Shown here: piece after piece, positions 35,195 to 44,337 of the stretch
How positions within the stretch are numbered: the first letter of the stretch is position 1
How the letters are laid out: each line of letters begins with the position of its first letter
NCBI GenBank assembly: GCA_021790385.1
Contig: JAJYDW010000010.1
Location: 1 to 64,000, forward strand
Direction of reading: 5' to 3'
DNA length: 64,000 nucleotides
DNA from: Planctomycetota bacterium
GTDB taxonomy: Bacteria; Planctomycetota; Phycisphaerae; WQYP01
Notes under the pieces: generated by a model
Told to the model about the DNA's origin: nothing
Database searches by the model: none
The model's input: only the letters and a program-made list of their open reading frames with translations
Program-made: the position numbers and the translations under genes

Positions 35195-36181
35195 ATGGAT
35201 CAAAAATCACTGGTGCGATGGCTGTGCCTGGCGGTGCTGTTGGGTGGATTTGTGGGCTGTGCCCAGCCTGACGCCGGCCTGAAACCTTATGTGACCGGCC
35301 AGTTGGCTGCGGAAAAAGGCCAGATCGCTCAGGCCATTCGCGAACTCACTCTGGCCATTAAGCGCAATCCGCAAATGGTGGTGGCGTATGAGGCCCGGGG
35401 CGATCTTTATAAAAAGCAGGGCCGGTATCATCTCGCGGCCTCCGACTATAAACGCGCTACCATCCTGAATCCTTTCAGTTTCCATTCGTTCTTTGAATTG
35501 GGACAGGTTTACCAGCAACTGCGGCAGTATATGGCCGCCATTGCCGCCTATCAGCACGCGTTGCAGATTAACCCGAAAGATGCCCGCACCTCCCTGAATC
35601 TGGCCGTGGCCTACACCCAGGCCGGCCATCCGTTTCGCGGCATTCTTTACGCCAATCGGGCAGTGCAGAATGGCAGCAATTCTTTTGCAACCTGGGCCAA
35701 TATCGGTACCATTTATTCTCAGGCCGCCAAACATGATCCCGCCTACCGCCGCCGGGCTATCCACTATTTCAAGCAAAGCCTGGAAATTAAACCGCATCAG
35801 CCGCAGGTATATTTGAACTTGGCGCAGATCTATATCGACGAGCACCGTTTTGATAAGGCCAGTCGGGTGTTTCGCACCGGGGCCAAGCTTGCCGGGTCGG
35901 CTTTAATCAATGAACGCCTTGGCTATTGCTATTACCGGCTGGGTAAGCTGCACCAGGCTCTGGCGGCCTATCAACAATCGCTTAAGCATCAAGCAGATTA
36001 CGTGCCTGCCATCAACGGCATGGGTGTGGTCTACATGACCATGGCTCTGCAACATCACAGCCATTGGCGCACCGCCAGAACCAAGGCTATCAGCTATTGG
36101 AAACGCAGCCTGAAAATTGATCCGCAGCAATCTTTAATTCAGCACCTGGTTAAAAAGTTTGCGCCGGCGGTCAAGCCTTGA
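35195..36181 (+). CDS. TPR-repeat lipoprotein
   Basis: The signal peptide ends in the lipobox LGGFVGC (Cys near residue 22). The rest consists of tetratricopeptide repeats, about seven, for example GQIAQAIRELTLAIKRNPQ, YMAAIAAYQHALQINPKDAR and KLHQALAAYQQSLKHQADY. TPR proteins serve as scaffolds; a lipid-anchored one in the envelope might organise assembly or secretion factors. Length is 328 residues. No enzyme domain is present. Confidence 0.85.
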   Translation: MDQKSLVRWLCLAVLLGGFVGCAQPDAGLKPYVTGQLAAEKGQIAQAIRELTLAIKRNPQMVVAYEARGDLYKKQGRYHLAASDYKRATILNPFSFHSFFELGQVYQQLRQYMAAIAAYQHALQINPKDARTSLNLAVAYTQAGHPFRGILYANRAVQNGSNSFATWANIGTIYSQAAKHDPAYRRRAIHYFKQSLEIKPHQPQVYLNLAQIYIDEHRFDKASRVFRTGAKLAGSALINERLGYCYYRLGKLHQALAAYQQSLKHQADYVPAINGMGVVYMTMALQHHSHWRTARTKAISYWKRSLKIDPQQSLIQHLVKKFAPAVKP

Positions 36182-36344
36182 TTTGCCTGGTTTAGCTCCG
36201 ACGGCTGGTTGCGGCATTACCAGCCATGGAGAGATCGACGTGTCGGTGGAGCTTGATACCACACATAACGGCCCGTTGTGATAGCACGGTTACGTGCAAG
36301 GCCGGAAAATTTAACACATATACCGCATTCTTTTACCAACGCGA

Positions 36345-37136
36345 TCAGCCCGCATGTGGCAAAGATGTTTCATTTTGCTTAAACCACACGCGCCACGGAC
36401 CGGAATGCTGAGGCAGTTTTTGGCCCGTCTGCCGGGTCAGATCGGACCAGGCAAATTGGACCAGGGCGACATTGCGATCGTCGAGGGTGGCAATCAAAGC
36501 CCGGATTACCCGGCGGGTTTTGTAATACTTCAGGGCCTGGGCACAATAAATGCGAACCTGCATATCCGGATCGTGACGCAGATGGTCCAGCAGCGGACCA
36601 ATGGCCATGGGGTTGTTGACGTAAGTGAGTCCCATCGCCGCGCTCATGCGCACAAATTTCGATTTATCTTTCAGCCCCAACAGCAGGGTGGGGGCTACCG
36701 ATGGCTGATGCGATGTGCCCAGGGCAATCATGGCCTGGCCGCGCACCAGCGGATTGGGATCTGTCGTCAGGAGTTTGTACGCGCGCATGTAGGGCTTGTC
36801 ATGACCATATTTCTGGCGGGCCAGCCAGGCCATGCCGGCCATACGTTCATCGGCATCTGAAGTATCAAACATGCGGCGGGTCTGCACGACCGGCGACTTG
36901 CCCTTGAAATGATGCAGTATCGAATTGACGAAGGTGTTAAGATTTTGCGGCCTGGAACTCGAACCACTGCAACCGGCTAACGCACTGGTCAGCAGCATCA
37001 GTGCGCAGAGCAAAGCCAGGCCACGCCAATCACGGTCGCTGCGCCGGGGCACCTTTGTCCATGCCGAGCATGAATCGGACGCAAAGATGCCGCAGGCATG
37101 GTGGGGAGGCACAGAGTTTTTGTCGAGGCTATTCAT
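36345..37136 (-). CDS. HEAT-repeat lipoprotein
   Basis: From the ATG at 37136 the protein has 263 residues. A hydrophobic run ends in the lipobox LTSALAGC near residue 56, unusually far from the start, with a basic PRRSDRDWRG before it. After it lie HEAT/armadillo-like repeats (ALGTSHQPSVAPTLLLGLKD, AMGLTYVNNPMAIGPLLDHL, ALKYYKTRRVIRALIATLDD). The start codon overlaps the murI stop (TAATG), so the gene is translationally coupled to murI. The function of such HEAT lipoproteins is unknown; the coupling hints at the cell wall. Confidence 0.78.
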   Translation of the reverse strand: MNSLDKNSVPPHHACGIFASDSCSAWTKVPRRSDRDWRGLALLCALMLLTSALAGCSGSSSRPQNLNTFVNSILHHFKGKSPVVQTRRMFDTSDADERMAGMAWLARQKYGHDKPYMRAYKLLTTDPNPLVRGQAMIALGTSHQPSVAPTLLLGLKDKSKFVRMSAAMGLTYVNNPMAIGPLLDHLRHDPDMQVRIYCAQALKYYKTRRVIRALIATLDDRNVALVQFAWSDLTRQTGQKLPQHSGPWRVWFKQNETSLPHAG

Positions 37137-38005
37137 TATTTTTCCACCGTAAGATTTTCCAGCCGTTCCGGCTCTACCCATACGGGCTGGGTGATCAAGC
37201 GGCCTAAAAACCGTCCGGCCAGACTTTCAAACCGCTGGCCCTGATCGGTGACGTAACAAGTCAGCCCATCGGCCAAAGGGGTGCCGGCGTCATTGGCGAT
37301 GTGCATTGTAGCCAATTTTTCCGCCACCACCAATGCGGTCTGATCGGCGGAATCGATCAGCGTGGTTGATGAGCCTAGCGTTGCTTCAATGGCCTGACTG
37401 AAAATGGGATAGTGCGTGCAGCCCAAAATTAAAACGGGCACCTGCAGTGACTTAAAAGGATGCAGGTATTCTTGAAGCACACTACGTACAATGGGGCTTT
37501 CCTGCAGGCGGCCTTCTTCAATCATGGGCACCAATAGCGGGCAGGCGCGACCGATGACCTGGATGGTGGCATCCAGCCGGGTTACGGCCTGATTGTATGC
37601 CTGGCTGGCGATGGTGGCTTCCGTGGCGATTAGACCAATGCGGCGCGGTTGTCCTGCGGGTATGCGGGCGGCGGCTACGGCGGCCGCGGCTCCTGGCTCC
37701 AGCACCCCAATGATGGGAACGGTAAAATCCTGATGCAGGCTTTGCAGGGCGGTGGCACTGACGGTATTGCACGCCACCACCATGAGCTTGGGATTAAACT
37801 GGGTTAGAAAATGCAGGCACTGGCGGGCAAATTGCAGCACCGTTCGGGGAGATTTACTGCCGTAGGGTACCCGCGCGGTATCACCAAAATAGATCAGCCT
37901 TTCGCGGGGCAGGCGTCGCAGCAGCGCCCGTACCACCGTCAAGCCACCGAGGCCGGAATCAAAAACCGCGATAGGATCGGAAGGTTGGCTGGAAAATGCA
38001 GGCAT
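37136..38005 (-). CDS. murI: Glutamate racemase MurI
   Basis: MurI makes D-glutamate for peptidoglycan. The N-terminal PIAVFDSGLGGLTVVRAL, the first catalytic Cys in VVACNTVSA, the central GVLEPGA, and the second catalytic Cys in LILGCTHYPIF are all present. Length from the ATG at 38005 (MPAFSSQ) is 289 residues; a longer frame to 38071 is open but outside the family. The C-terminus is about 20 residues longer than usual. murI and murQ together argue for a peptidoglycan-containing envelope. Confidence 0.95.
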   Translation of the reverse strand: MPAFSSQPSDPIAVFDSGLGGLTVVRALLRRLPRERLIYFGDTARVPYGSKSPRTVLQFARQCLHFLTQFNPKLMVVACNTVSATALQSLHQDFTVPIIGVLEPGAAAAVAAARIPAGQPRRIGLIATEATIASQAYNQAVTRLDATIQVIGRACPLLVPMIEEGRLQESPIVRSVLQEYLHPFKSLQVPVLILGCTHYPIFSQAIEATLGSSTTLIDSADQTALVVAEKLATMHIANDAGTPLADGLTCYVTDQGQRFESLAGRFLGRLITQPVWVEPERLENLTVEK

Positions 38006-38144
38006 CTTAAGTTTCACCCTGGCAAGCCGCAATGTAGTCGCATGATAACGATGAAGCGGGATAAAGCCCAATGCCGTTGTACCGCCGGATCAAGTGCACT
38101 TGCCTTCCGGGAACGTTTTGTGGCGGCGGAATCTAAGGGCGAAG

Positions 38145-39320
38145 TCAGCGTTTGGCCCAGATATCCAGATCGGAATCCACACGTGCGGTCGGCCGGGCTA
38201 TTTCGGCGGCGATGGCGGCGGCGGTGTTTTCTTCAAATTTGGCGGGGATATCGACATGCGTGGGCGATACGGCACCTTGAATCTGGGCGTCGATACTGGC
38301 GAAACATGCGGCCAGCAAATCATGTACATCAAAGCCGACCCGCTTGATGGGCAAAGTGATGGCCCGTGAATTGGGAAAATTGCAATGGGCTACTACATCC
38401 AGATCGGTGCCTACTTTGATTCCCGCCAGCAGAAGGCCGGAAAGCGCGGTCTCCAACAAGTTATCATCGGCGATGATCAATCCATCCGGTCGTTCCCTGC
38501 CCCCGGCATAAAACATCATTTCAGCCACATTGGCGGCGCATTCGGGATGTCGCAGGTCCACGCCCTGAAACCATCGGGCGGCGCAGGAAAGGCCATGTTG
38601 AGAGACGGTTTCCATCCAGAAGTTACCCCATCGGGTAAAAGCTTGGGTATTAAGAATCATAGCGATTTTGGTCCGTCCACGGGACTTGAGATAATCCAGG
38701 GCCAGCGTGACGATCGAGCGGCCCTCTGGCCCGACCGATGGAATACCGCGGTCACTGGCACCCGCCACTTCTACGCGGGCAATACCGGGTTCCGTGATCA
38801 CAGGCAACCCCTGAAAGCGGGCGGTTTGGGAGGCAAAGATAACTCCTGCCAGGCGATGATGACGCATATCATCGACTAGCTTATGATAATCCGGGCTTTC
38901 CTGAGGATACTCGGTTCCATAATAACAGACGATGCGGCGCGGCCCATTGCGGGTTATGCGGGCGGCTTCAGCTTCCAAGGCCTGCCAAAACAGGCTCCAG
39001 TTCTCCGGTTCCGACGGACTTCCCGGAAAGACCAGACCATATTGCCACAGATGCGGTGGATGAGGAGCCACAAATGTGCCGGCGCGGCCACGGGCGTAGA
39101 TGTAGCCGTCCATGGCTAGCCGGTCCAAAGCTCTTTGCAGAGTCACATTGCTGACATCGTATTTTTGAAGCAATTCCAGACGCAGGGGCAGCCGACTATT
39201 GGGGGCCAAGGTACCATGGACGATCTGCTTACGCAGATCGTCCATGATCATGCGTTGGCGCGCCAATGGTCGTTGGCGGCGCGGGAGACGCAGCGGTTTG
39301 GAGTGCGGATGTTTGTTCAT
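38145..39320 (-). CDS. GntR/LacI hybrid transcriptional regulator
   Basis: An N-terminal GntR-type winged helix (RQRMIMDDLRKQIVHGTLAP, then YDVSNVTLQRALDRLAMDG) is fused to a LacI-like periplasmic-binding-protein domain (HHRLAGVIFASQTA, RIVCYYG, PDGLIIADDNLLETALSGLL, then DLDVVAHCN). This layout is that of the AraR/LacI-GntR hybrids that sense sugars. It is divergent from the heparinase-like lyase gene and probably controls it. The start is uncertain: the ATG at 39320 (MNKHPHSK) gives a basic N-terminal arm, while the frame is open to 39428. Confidence 0.88.
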   Translation of the reverse strand: MNKHPHSKPLRLPRRQRPLARQRMIMDDLRKQIVHGTLAPNSRLPLRLELLQKYDVSNVTLQRALDRLAMDGYIYARGRAGTFVAPHPPHLWQYGLVFPGSPSEPENWSLFWQALEAEAARITRNGPRRIVCYYGTEYPQESPDYHKLVDDMRHHRLAGVIFASQTARFQGLPVITEPGIARVEVAGASDRGIPSVGPEGRSIVTLALDYLKSRGRTKIAMILNTQAFTRWGNFWMETVSQHGLSCAARWFQGVDLRHPECAANVAEMMFYAGGRERPDGLIIADDNLLETALSGLLLAGIKVGTDLDVVAHCNFPNSRAITLPIKRVGFDVHDLLAACFASIDAQIQGAVSPTHVDIPAKFEENTAAAIAAEIARPTARVDSDLDIWAKR

Positions 39321-39566
39321 AATCGCTTGGCCAAGTCGCCGTACCGTACAAGATACTTTTGGAGGATCAGCTTCTTCCGGGTGCTGCCACATACCTAGTC
39401 CGTACAAGATCATACCAAAGTGGGGCAAGGCAGCAACTAAAAGTAGTGGACGGCGTGCGACCGGTCTGTCCCTGTGGAGTTTGCGGCCCCATGCGAATAG
39501 TTCAGCTCGGTCGGCATCTGTAAGGTATCCAAGCGATCATTTGTGTTAGAAGACATTATCAGATAG

Positions 39567-39583
39567 CTTACATTATCGGTAAG
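39567..39583. promoter_or_regulatory. Operator-like inverted repeat before the lyase gene
   Basis: CTTAC and GTAAG flank the 7-bp centre ATTATCG, ending 8 bp before the lyase start codon. A direct repeat ACATTATC also occurs twice nearby. The spacing fits a dimeric GntR/LacI-type regulator encoded divergently. Confidence 0.4.
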
Positions 39584-39591
39584 TTGGCCTA

Positions 39592-42500
39592 ATGAGCCTG
39601 AAAGGACAAATGCTGACCATGACTATTGAACAGGCGCTGGCGGAACATCGTTATGAAACGGCTCGCCGGCTTTGTGTTGCGGCCATGGCCGGGGTGTCTT
39701 CCGATGCATCCACGCACACCAATCTAGCCCTGCAGATGCACCGGGCGTTACGCGGTCTTGGCGACATCGGAGGATGTCGGGCTATACTCCATGCGCTGAA
39801 ACCGGATTCGCAGGACTTGCGGATGGAGATTGCCTTGCGGCTGGCGGAAGATGCGCATCGGCTGGAGGATTATAATTTTTACCGTATTTCGCCGGAGGCT
39901 AAGTCCGGCCTCACCTACGATGAATACCTGGCCAAACTACAGGCGGAGGTAAACGAACATCTGGGGCAGGCGGGGCGACTTGCCGGCAACGCCGCGGGGC
40001 AGCGCCGTGTCGCCCAGACCGCCGCACGCCTGGGTCACGCCGCTAACCCGGCACCGGCCAAGGTGCAAGAACCTGCCCCGGCAAGCGGCCCATTGGAACG
40101 CCCGGGAACGGTGGCCTGTCGGCTGCATTTTCCGGATGGCCGGCCGGCCGGCGGCGTGGTGGTCACCTTGGGCCTGCAAGTCCACCGAAACCTGCAAGAC
40201 CCAAGCACGTATTGCAAACCAAACATGCACTACCAACCCACTTTCGGACCGGCCAGGGTGCTCACCGCCACCACCGATGAGCACGGTGATTGTCAATTTA
40301 CCTCAGTTCCGGCGGGATGCCACGATTATATTGCCGTAACTTTGCCGCCGGCGGATTTTGATGTGGCCACGCGATTTCTAGCGCAGGGAGTAACCGTCAC
40401 CGGCGGCCAGACCACCCATATTAATGTGACGATTCAGGAATGGACCAGCGCCCCGCCGCAGCCCGTGGCCAGTCCATTTGGCCCCGAGCTAAGGTGGGGT
40501 TCAACCACGGCCCGCCTGGTGGCTACGCAAGTGATGGACAATCCCTTTTATTTTGATTTTCCGCGGCAGATGGTGGAACTGGCTTTGCCGGCCGGTGTAT
40601 GCGCCCAGGCGGATCGGTTGCTGCTGCTAAGCTCAGACGATCCAGCCAGCCGCCAACCTTTGCAGATGGTGGGGGATAAGGTTCATTTTTTTGCCGATTT
40701 GCCGGCCCTTACACAAAGAGTCTGGGCGCTTTACGAAACGCAACAGCCGTCGCCCCAATCCCAATCGCGGTCCACCCTGGTCCTGATTCCGGATTCCAAC
40801 GGCACCACGGCGGTGCTTGAAACCGGCCGCAGCGCCTTTCGGATTCCGATGGGTTCGGGTCAGGACAATTTGCCGCCGCTCCTGGCTCTGCGCGGTGAAG
40901 ATGGCGTGTGGCGCGGACAGGGCCGGTTGATATTGCCTCCGGGCGTGACCGTTACCCGGCGCACCACCGAGGTGGTGGAAGAAGGCCCGTTGCTCTTGCA
41001 GGTGCGCATTGGCTACGCCCTTTCCGACGGGCATGCCTACACGATAGTATGGACGGCTCATGCCGGGGAAGCCTTTTTGCTGGCGGAAGAAACTGTGGCT
41101 GAACTCTCCGGGGCGGCATTTGAATTCTCGCTGCGGGAATTCAGCGGTGGCCGGGGCTTTTTGCATTGGACGCCGGAACATGGAAATCTGCACTGGACGG
41201 ACCTGAAGCCAGAGTCGCGCGAACTGGCCCGGCTTCAGGAGTCGGTGGCGTGGTGGATTTATCCCCAGGGCTTTGGCTACGCGATGACGGCCAATGGACT
41301 CCAGCAGCAGGATTACATCGGGGTGTTTACCCGATGCCGCGGAGAATGGGAAGATTTCGCTTTTGAACGCATTGCCCAAGGCCCTGGCGATGACAACCGC
41401 GAGCTGGACTGGCCGTTCCCGGAAATGGTCGGGTCTACCATTTCCATGATTACCGCCCATACTACAGCGGATGGCGATGCATTTTTCCGTTGGCGCTTTT
41501 TCGCGGGTAAACGTTACTGGGGAATTCTGGCTTCCACATTGTCGCGCAATGACGGTAACTGGAAAGAGCTTTCATCGGTCCAGCATAAAACATCTTCGCC
41601 GCGCCTCGCGGATTTCATGCACTGGCGACTCAACGAGCAGGATACACTGCCAAGGCCCCACGTGGTGGCACGCCGGGAGAATCTCCGACATCTACGGGAA
41701 AAGACCCGCCAGCCGGCATTTGCCGACATCTGGCGACACATTAGTTCAGGCCATGCGTTTGGAGCGGCGGAAGGTTTGCGATTCGCCGTGGAAGGTAATC
41801 CGCAAATAGCGTGGCGTAAAAAGCTGGAATTGGTGGGTGTGGCCCACATCCGGGCGCGGATGACCTTATTGGGACGCGATTTTTCAGATATGTACAGCCC
41901 GGTGGGTGCCCGGCCCATTACCCAATGGGTGGAAGATTATGACCTGATTGCCGCCAGCGGAGTGTTTACCCCCCAGGAAGAACGGCTGGTGCGATCCTGG
42001 TTGATGCTCATGGGCCATCTGTACATGACACCCGATTTAATGAATTGGAAATTCAACTCCCGCAATGCCAATTTTGAGGCCGACCGGGTGGATGTGGTCG
42101 GGGTGATCGGTCTGGCCTTTGAGGGCAACCCGGATGCGGCGAAATTTATCAATCACGCCGCTTGGCGCATGGAAAAGTCTCTGAATGTGTATTGCACGCC
42201 CGGCAGCGGTAAATGGTATGAAAATCCGGCTTGTTATTATCTTCATGCGTCTAAATGCCGGATGAACCTGGCCTTTCATCTGGCCACGCACGGAATTCAA
42301 GATCCTACCACCATTCCCCGGCTGAAGGATTTTTTGCGTTGGGGAATTCTGCTGCTCACCCCGCCCTGCCCGCACGATTACCACACCATGAGCAAGGGAC
42401 TAGCGGCCGAGGCCTACGAGACGGCGGAGAAAGTGCGGCGAATCTCGCCAATCGGTGATCATGCGCATCTGGGGCCGTGGGTACCGGATCATTACGCCTT

Positions 42501-43836
42501 GCTGGCCAAGTTGTACCGCAAAACCGATCCCGACTTTGCAGACTTGCTCATGTGGGCCTGGCGGGCGGGTGGATCGCATGGGGCCTACTACGGCAACATG
42601 CCGCTTTTATTTGCCAATTTGACCGAAGAAGACCTGCAGTTTAATCCACCACCACCCCTGACCAGCCGCCGTCTGGAAGGATTCGGGGCGGTTTTTCGTG
42701 GCAAGTTCAATCAGCCGGACGAATTTTTTCTCTTGCTTAAGCAGGGGCCGGGCGGGTACCGGTATCATCGCACGGAAGGTTCAATTATTTTATTTGCCGA
42801 CGGTAAACCGCTGATTTACGATGGCGGGGAAGGGGGCGAAGCGTGGCGTCATTCGACCGTGTCCTTTGGGGCCACGCATACGCCGCTGGCTCCGGGCCAT
42901 ATTGAGCGGTTCTACAGCTTCGCGGCGGTGGATTTTGCCCAGGGCGTGCATCCCAAGGCTCTGGAGCCTGGTGAGCCGATTTTTTTGAGCGATTCGTGTG
43001 AACATCCGTTGGTGCGGGTGGCGCAGGAGCGTTTTACCCAGCCCGATCCAGCGGATATGCGAAGCGTGCTCTGGGTGAAGGATGAATACGTGGTGGTGCA
43101 CGATGATTTATCACTGCCGGCCGATCTGCCCAGCCATTGGCATTTGCAGGTGGTCAGCGATGAACATCGGGGTGATTGGCGCAGCGGCTATGAATTTCAG
43201 GGCCGGTTCGGCACCAATTTGCAGGTGTTGCTGCCGGGGCAGGAGTTTGCCCGGGAAGTGGTGGAGCAGGTTCCCATTTTGGAGCCGGACCCGCAAAGGC
43301 ATACTCCCCAGCAGCGGTTTTCCATGCGGCACCTCATGCTTTCCGGCCATAACGCGCGGCAGTACCTGGCCATTGTGCGGCCACTGGCTCGGGGCATGCT
43401 GGGGGTGCGGGCAGAGCTTATTTATGCCAATCAAGATGTGGCGGGTGTCGAGGTGCACGGACAGGGCCTCATGGATGAGATCTTGCTGGCTCGGCGGGAG
43501 ATGACCGTCGGCTGCGACGATTGGGAATTTCAAGGCCGGTACGGCGCTATTTTGCGTCGACCTGGGCATACCGACCTGCTTTTGCTAGCTGGTAAATCCC
43601 TGCGCTGGGCGGGCTTAAGGCTGGAAAGCACCGGTCCGGCGGCGCATTTGCGCATCGGCGATGATGCTTTGGAATTGCTGGTCGAGGGCCGGGGAACTCT
43701 GCGGCTCCATGGCTTATCAGAACCGGTGACAGTCGCTTGTGACGGGCCCCGCGTGGCGCGCCGATGGCCGCTGTCCGAGCAATTGAAACACTCAAATCCC
43801 CTGGCCCCGCGGCCGGTGGCTGCAGCGGTCCAGTGA
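39592..43836 (+). CDS. Large heparinase II/III-like polysaccharide lyase
   Basis: This 1414-residue protein has an N-terminal helical repeat part (residues 8-95), a carboxypeptidase-regulatory-like beta domain near 165-285 (GTVACRLHFPDGRPAGGVVV), a central beta-rich part at about 300-560 resembling YetA/rhamnogalacturonan-lyase-like folds, an alpha-toroid lyase-like part about 690-1020, and a C-terminal heparinase II/III-like beta sandwich (FGAVFRGKFNQPDEFFLLLK, HRTEGSIILFADGKPLIYD, WVKDEYVVVHDDL). Such lyases cleave acidic polysaccharides by beta-elimination. No signal peptide is seen, so it may act inside the cell or use an unrecognised export route. Two in-frame ATGs (39610, 39619) follow the first. 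Confidence 0.72.
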   Translation: MSLKGQMLTMTIEQALAEHRYETARRLCVAAMAGVSSDASTHTNLALQMHRALRGLGDIGGCRAILHALKPDSQDLRMEIALRLAEDAHRLEDYNFYRISPEAKSGLTYDEYLAKLQAEVNEHLGQAGRLAGNAAGQRRVAQTAARLGHAANPAPAKVQEPAPASGPLERPGTVACRLHFPDGRPAGGVVVTLGLQVHRNLQDPSTYCKPNMHYQPTFGPARVLTATTDEHGDCQFTSVPAGCHDYIAVTLPPADFDVATRFLAQGVTVTGGQTTHINVTIQEWTSAPPQPVASPFGPELRWGSTTARLVATQVMDNPFYFDFPRQMVELALPAGVCAQADRLLLLSSDDPASRQPLQMVGDKVHFFADLPALTQRVWALYETQQPSPQSQSRSTLVLIPDSNGTTAVLETGRSAFRIPMGSGQDNLPPLLALRGEDGVWRGQGRLILPPGVTVTRRTTEVVEEGPLLLQVRIGYALSDGHAYTIVWTAHAGEAFLLAEETVAELSGAAFEFSLREFSGGRGFLHWTPEHGNLHWTDLKPESRELARLQESVAWWIYPQGFGYAMTANGLQQQDYIGVFTRCRGEWEDFAFERIAQGPGDDNRELDWPFPEMVGSTISMITAHTTADGDAFFRWRFFAGKRYWGILASTLSRNDGNWKELSSVQHKTSSPRLADFMHWRLNEQDTLPRPHVVARRENLRHLREKTRQPAFADIWRHISSGHAFGAAEGLRFAVEGNPQIAWRKKLELVGVAHIRARMTLLGRDFSDMYSPVGARPITQWVEDYDLIAASGVFTPQEERLVRSWLMLMGHLYMTPDLMNWKFNSRNANFEADRVDVVGVIGLAFEGNPDAAKFINHAAWRMEKSLNVYCTPGSGKWYENPACYYLHASKCRMNLAFHLATHGIQDPTTIPRLKDFLRWGILLLTPPCPHDYHTMSKGLAAEAYETAEKVRRISPIGDHAHLGPWVPDHYALLAKLYRKTDPDFADLLMWAWRAGGSHGAYYGNMPLLFANLTEEDLQFNPPPPLTSRRLEGFGAVFRGKFNQPDEFFLLLKQGPGGYRYHRTEGSIILFADGKPLIYDGGEGGEAWRHSTVSFGATHTPLAPGHIERFYSFAAVDFAQGVHPKALEPGEPIFLSDSCEHPLVRVAQERFTQPDPADMRSVLWVKDEYVVVHDDLSLPADLPSHWHLQVVSDEHRGDWRSGYEFQGRFGTNLQVLLPGQEFAREVVEQVPILEPDPQRHTPQQRFSMRHLMLSGHNARQYLAIVRPLARGMLGVRAELIYANQDVAGVEVHGQGLMDEILLARREMTVGCDDWEFQGRYGAILRRPGHTDLLLLAGKSLRWAGLRLESTGPAAHLRIGDDALELLVEGRGTLRLHGLSEPVTVACDGPRVARRWPLSEQLKHSNPLAPRPVAAAVQ

Positions 43837-44337
43837 TGGAAGCCACAATCAGCCCGATCGATTGGCATCTGAATGGCGATTCCCAGCCATAGCGAACTCG
43901 TTCGCCGTACCGGTAGGCAATGGAAGTTACGAGGCCGTGGCGCTGCCGATGCTGAAGAGGGGCCGGGCAGTTGCGCACCGTAAAAAAGTGGCAGCGTCTG
44001 GGGTCAAAAAAGGGTGGATTACGGCGAAAAAATGACCCCTGACATATATTTTATCCCCTGATAAAAAATAAACTTACAACCGTGAGCATATTTTTTTGCA
44101 AATTTTCCCATTGACATTTTACAATCTATATGTTATTCTTCTCAAAGTAATTTCATTGCAAGGTGTATTATATTATTAATGGTCGTAAAATAATTCGGAT
44201 GGACTTGACTTGAGCAAAAATAATAATATAATTAACCAAGAATTGAAAAGGCGGTGTGATTACGCCGCAAGCGATATGGCTGGTCGTGCGGTGCGATTGG
44301 CAGTCTTGGAAGAAATCCTTTTTGGAGGTATCTCATC
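43837..44337. other. AT-rich leader region of the PEP-CTERM gene
   Basis: The first 150 bp are GC-rich non-coding sequence after the lyase gene. The rest is strikingly AT-rich and holds the strong promoter at 44111-44139. The leader of about 190 nt ends in GGAGG at 44324-44328. No gene is seen. Confidence 0.55.
44111..44139 (+). promoter_or_regulatory. Strong sigma70-like promoter of the PEP-CTERM gene
   Basis: A perfect TTGACA (44111-44116) and TATTCT (44134-44139) are separated by exactly 17 bp in AT-rich DNA, about 200 bp upstream of the gene. Confidence 0.7.
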
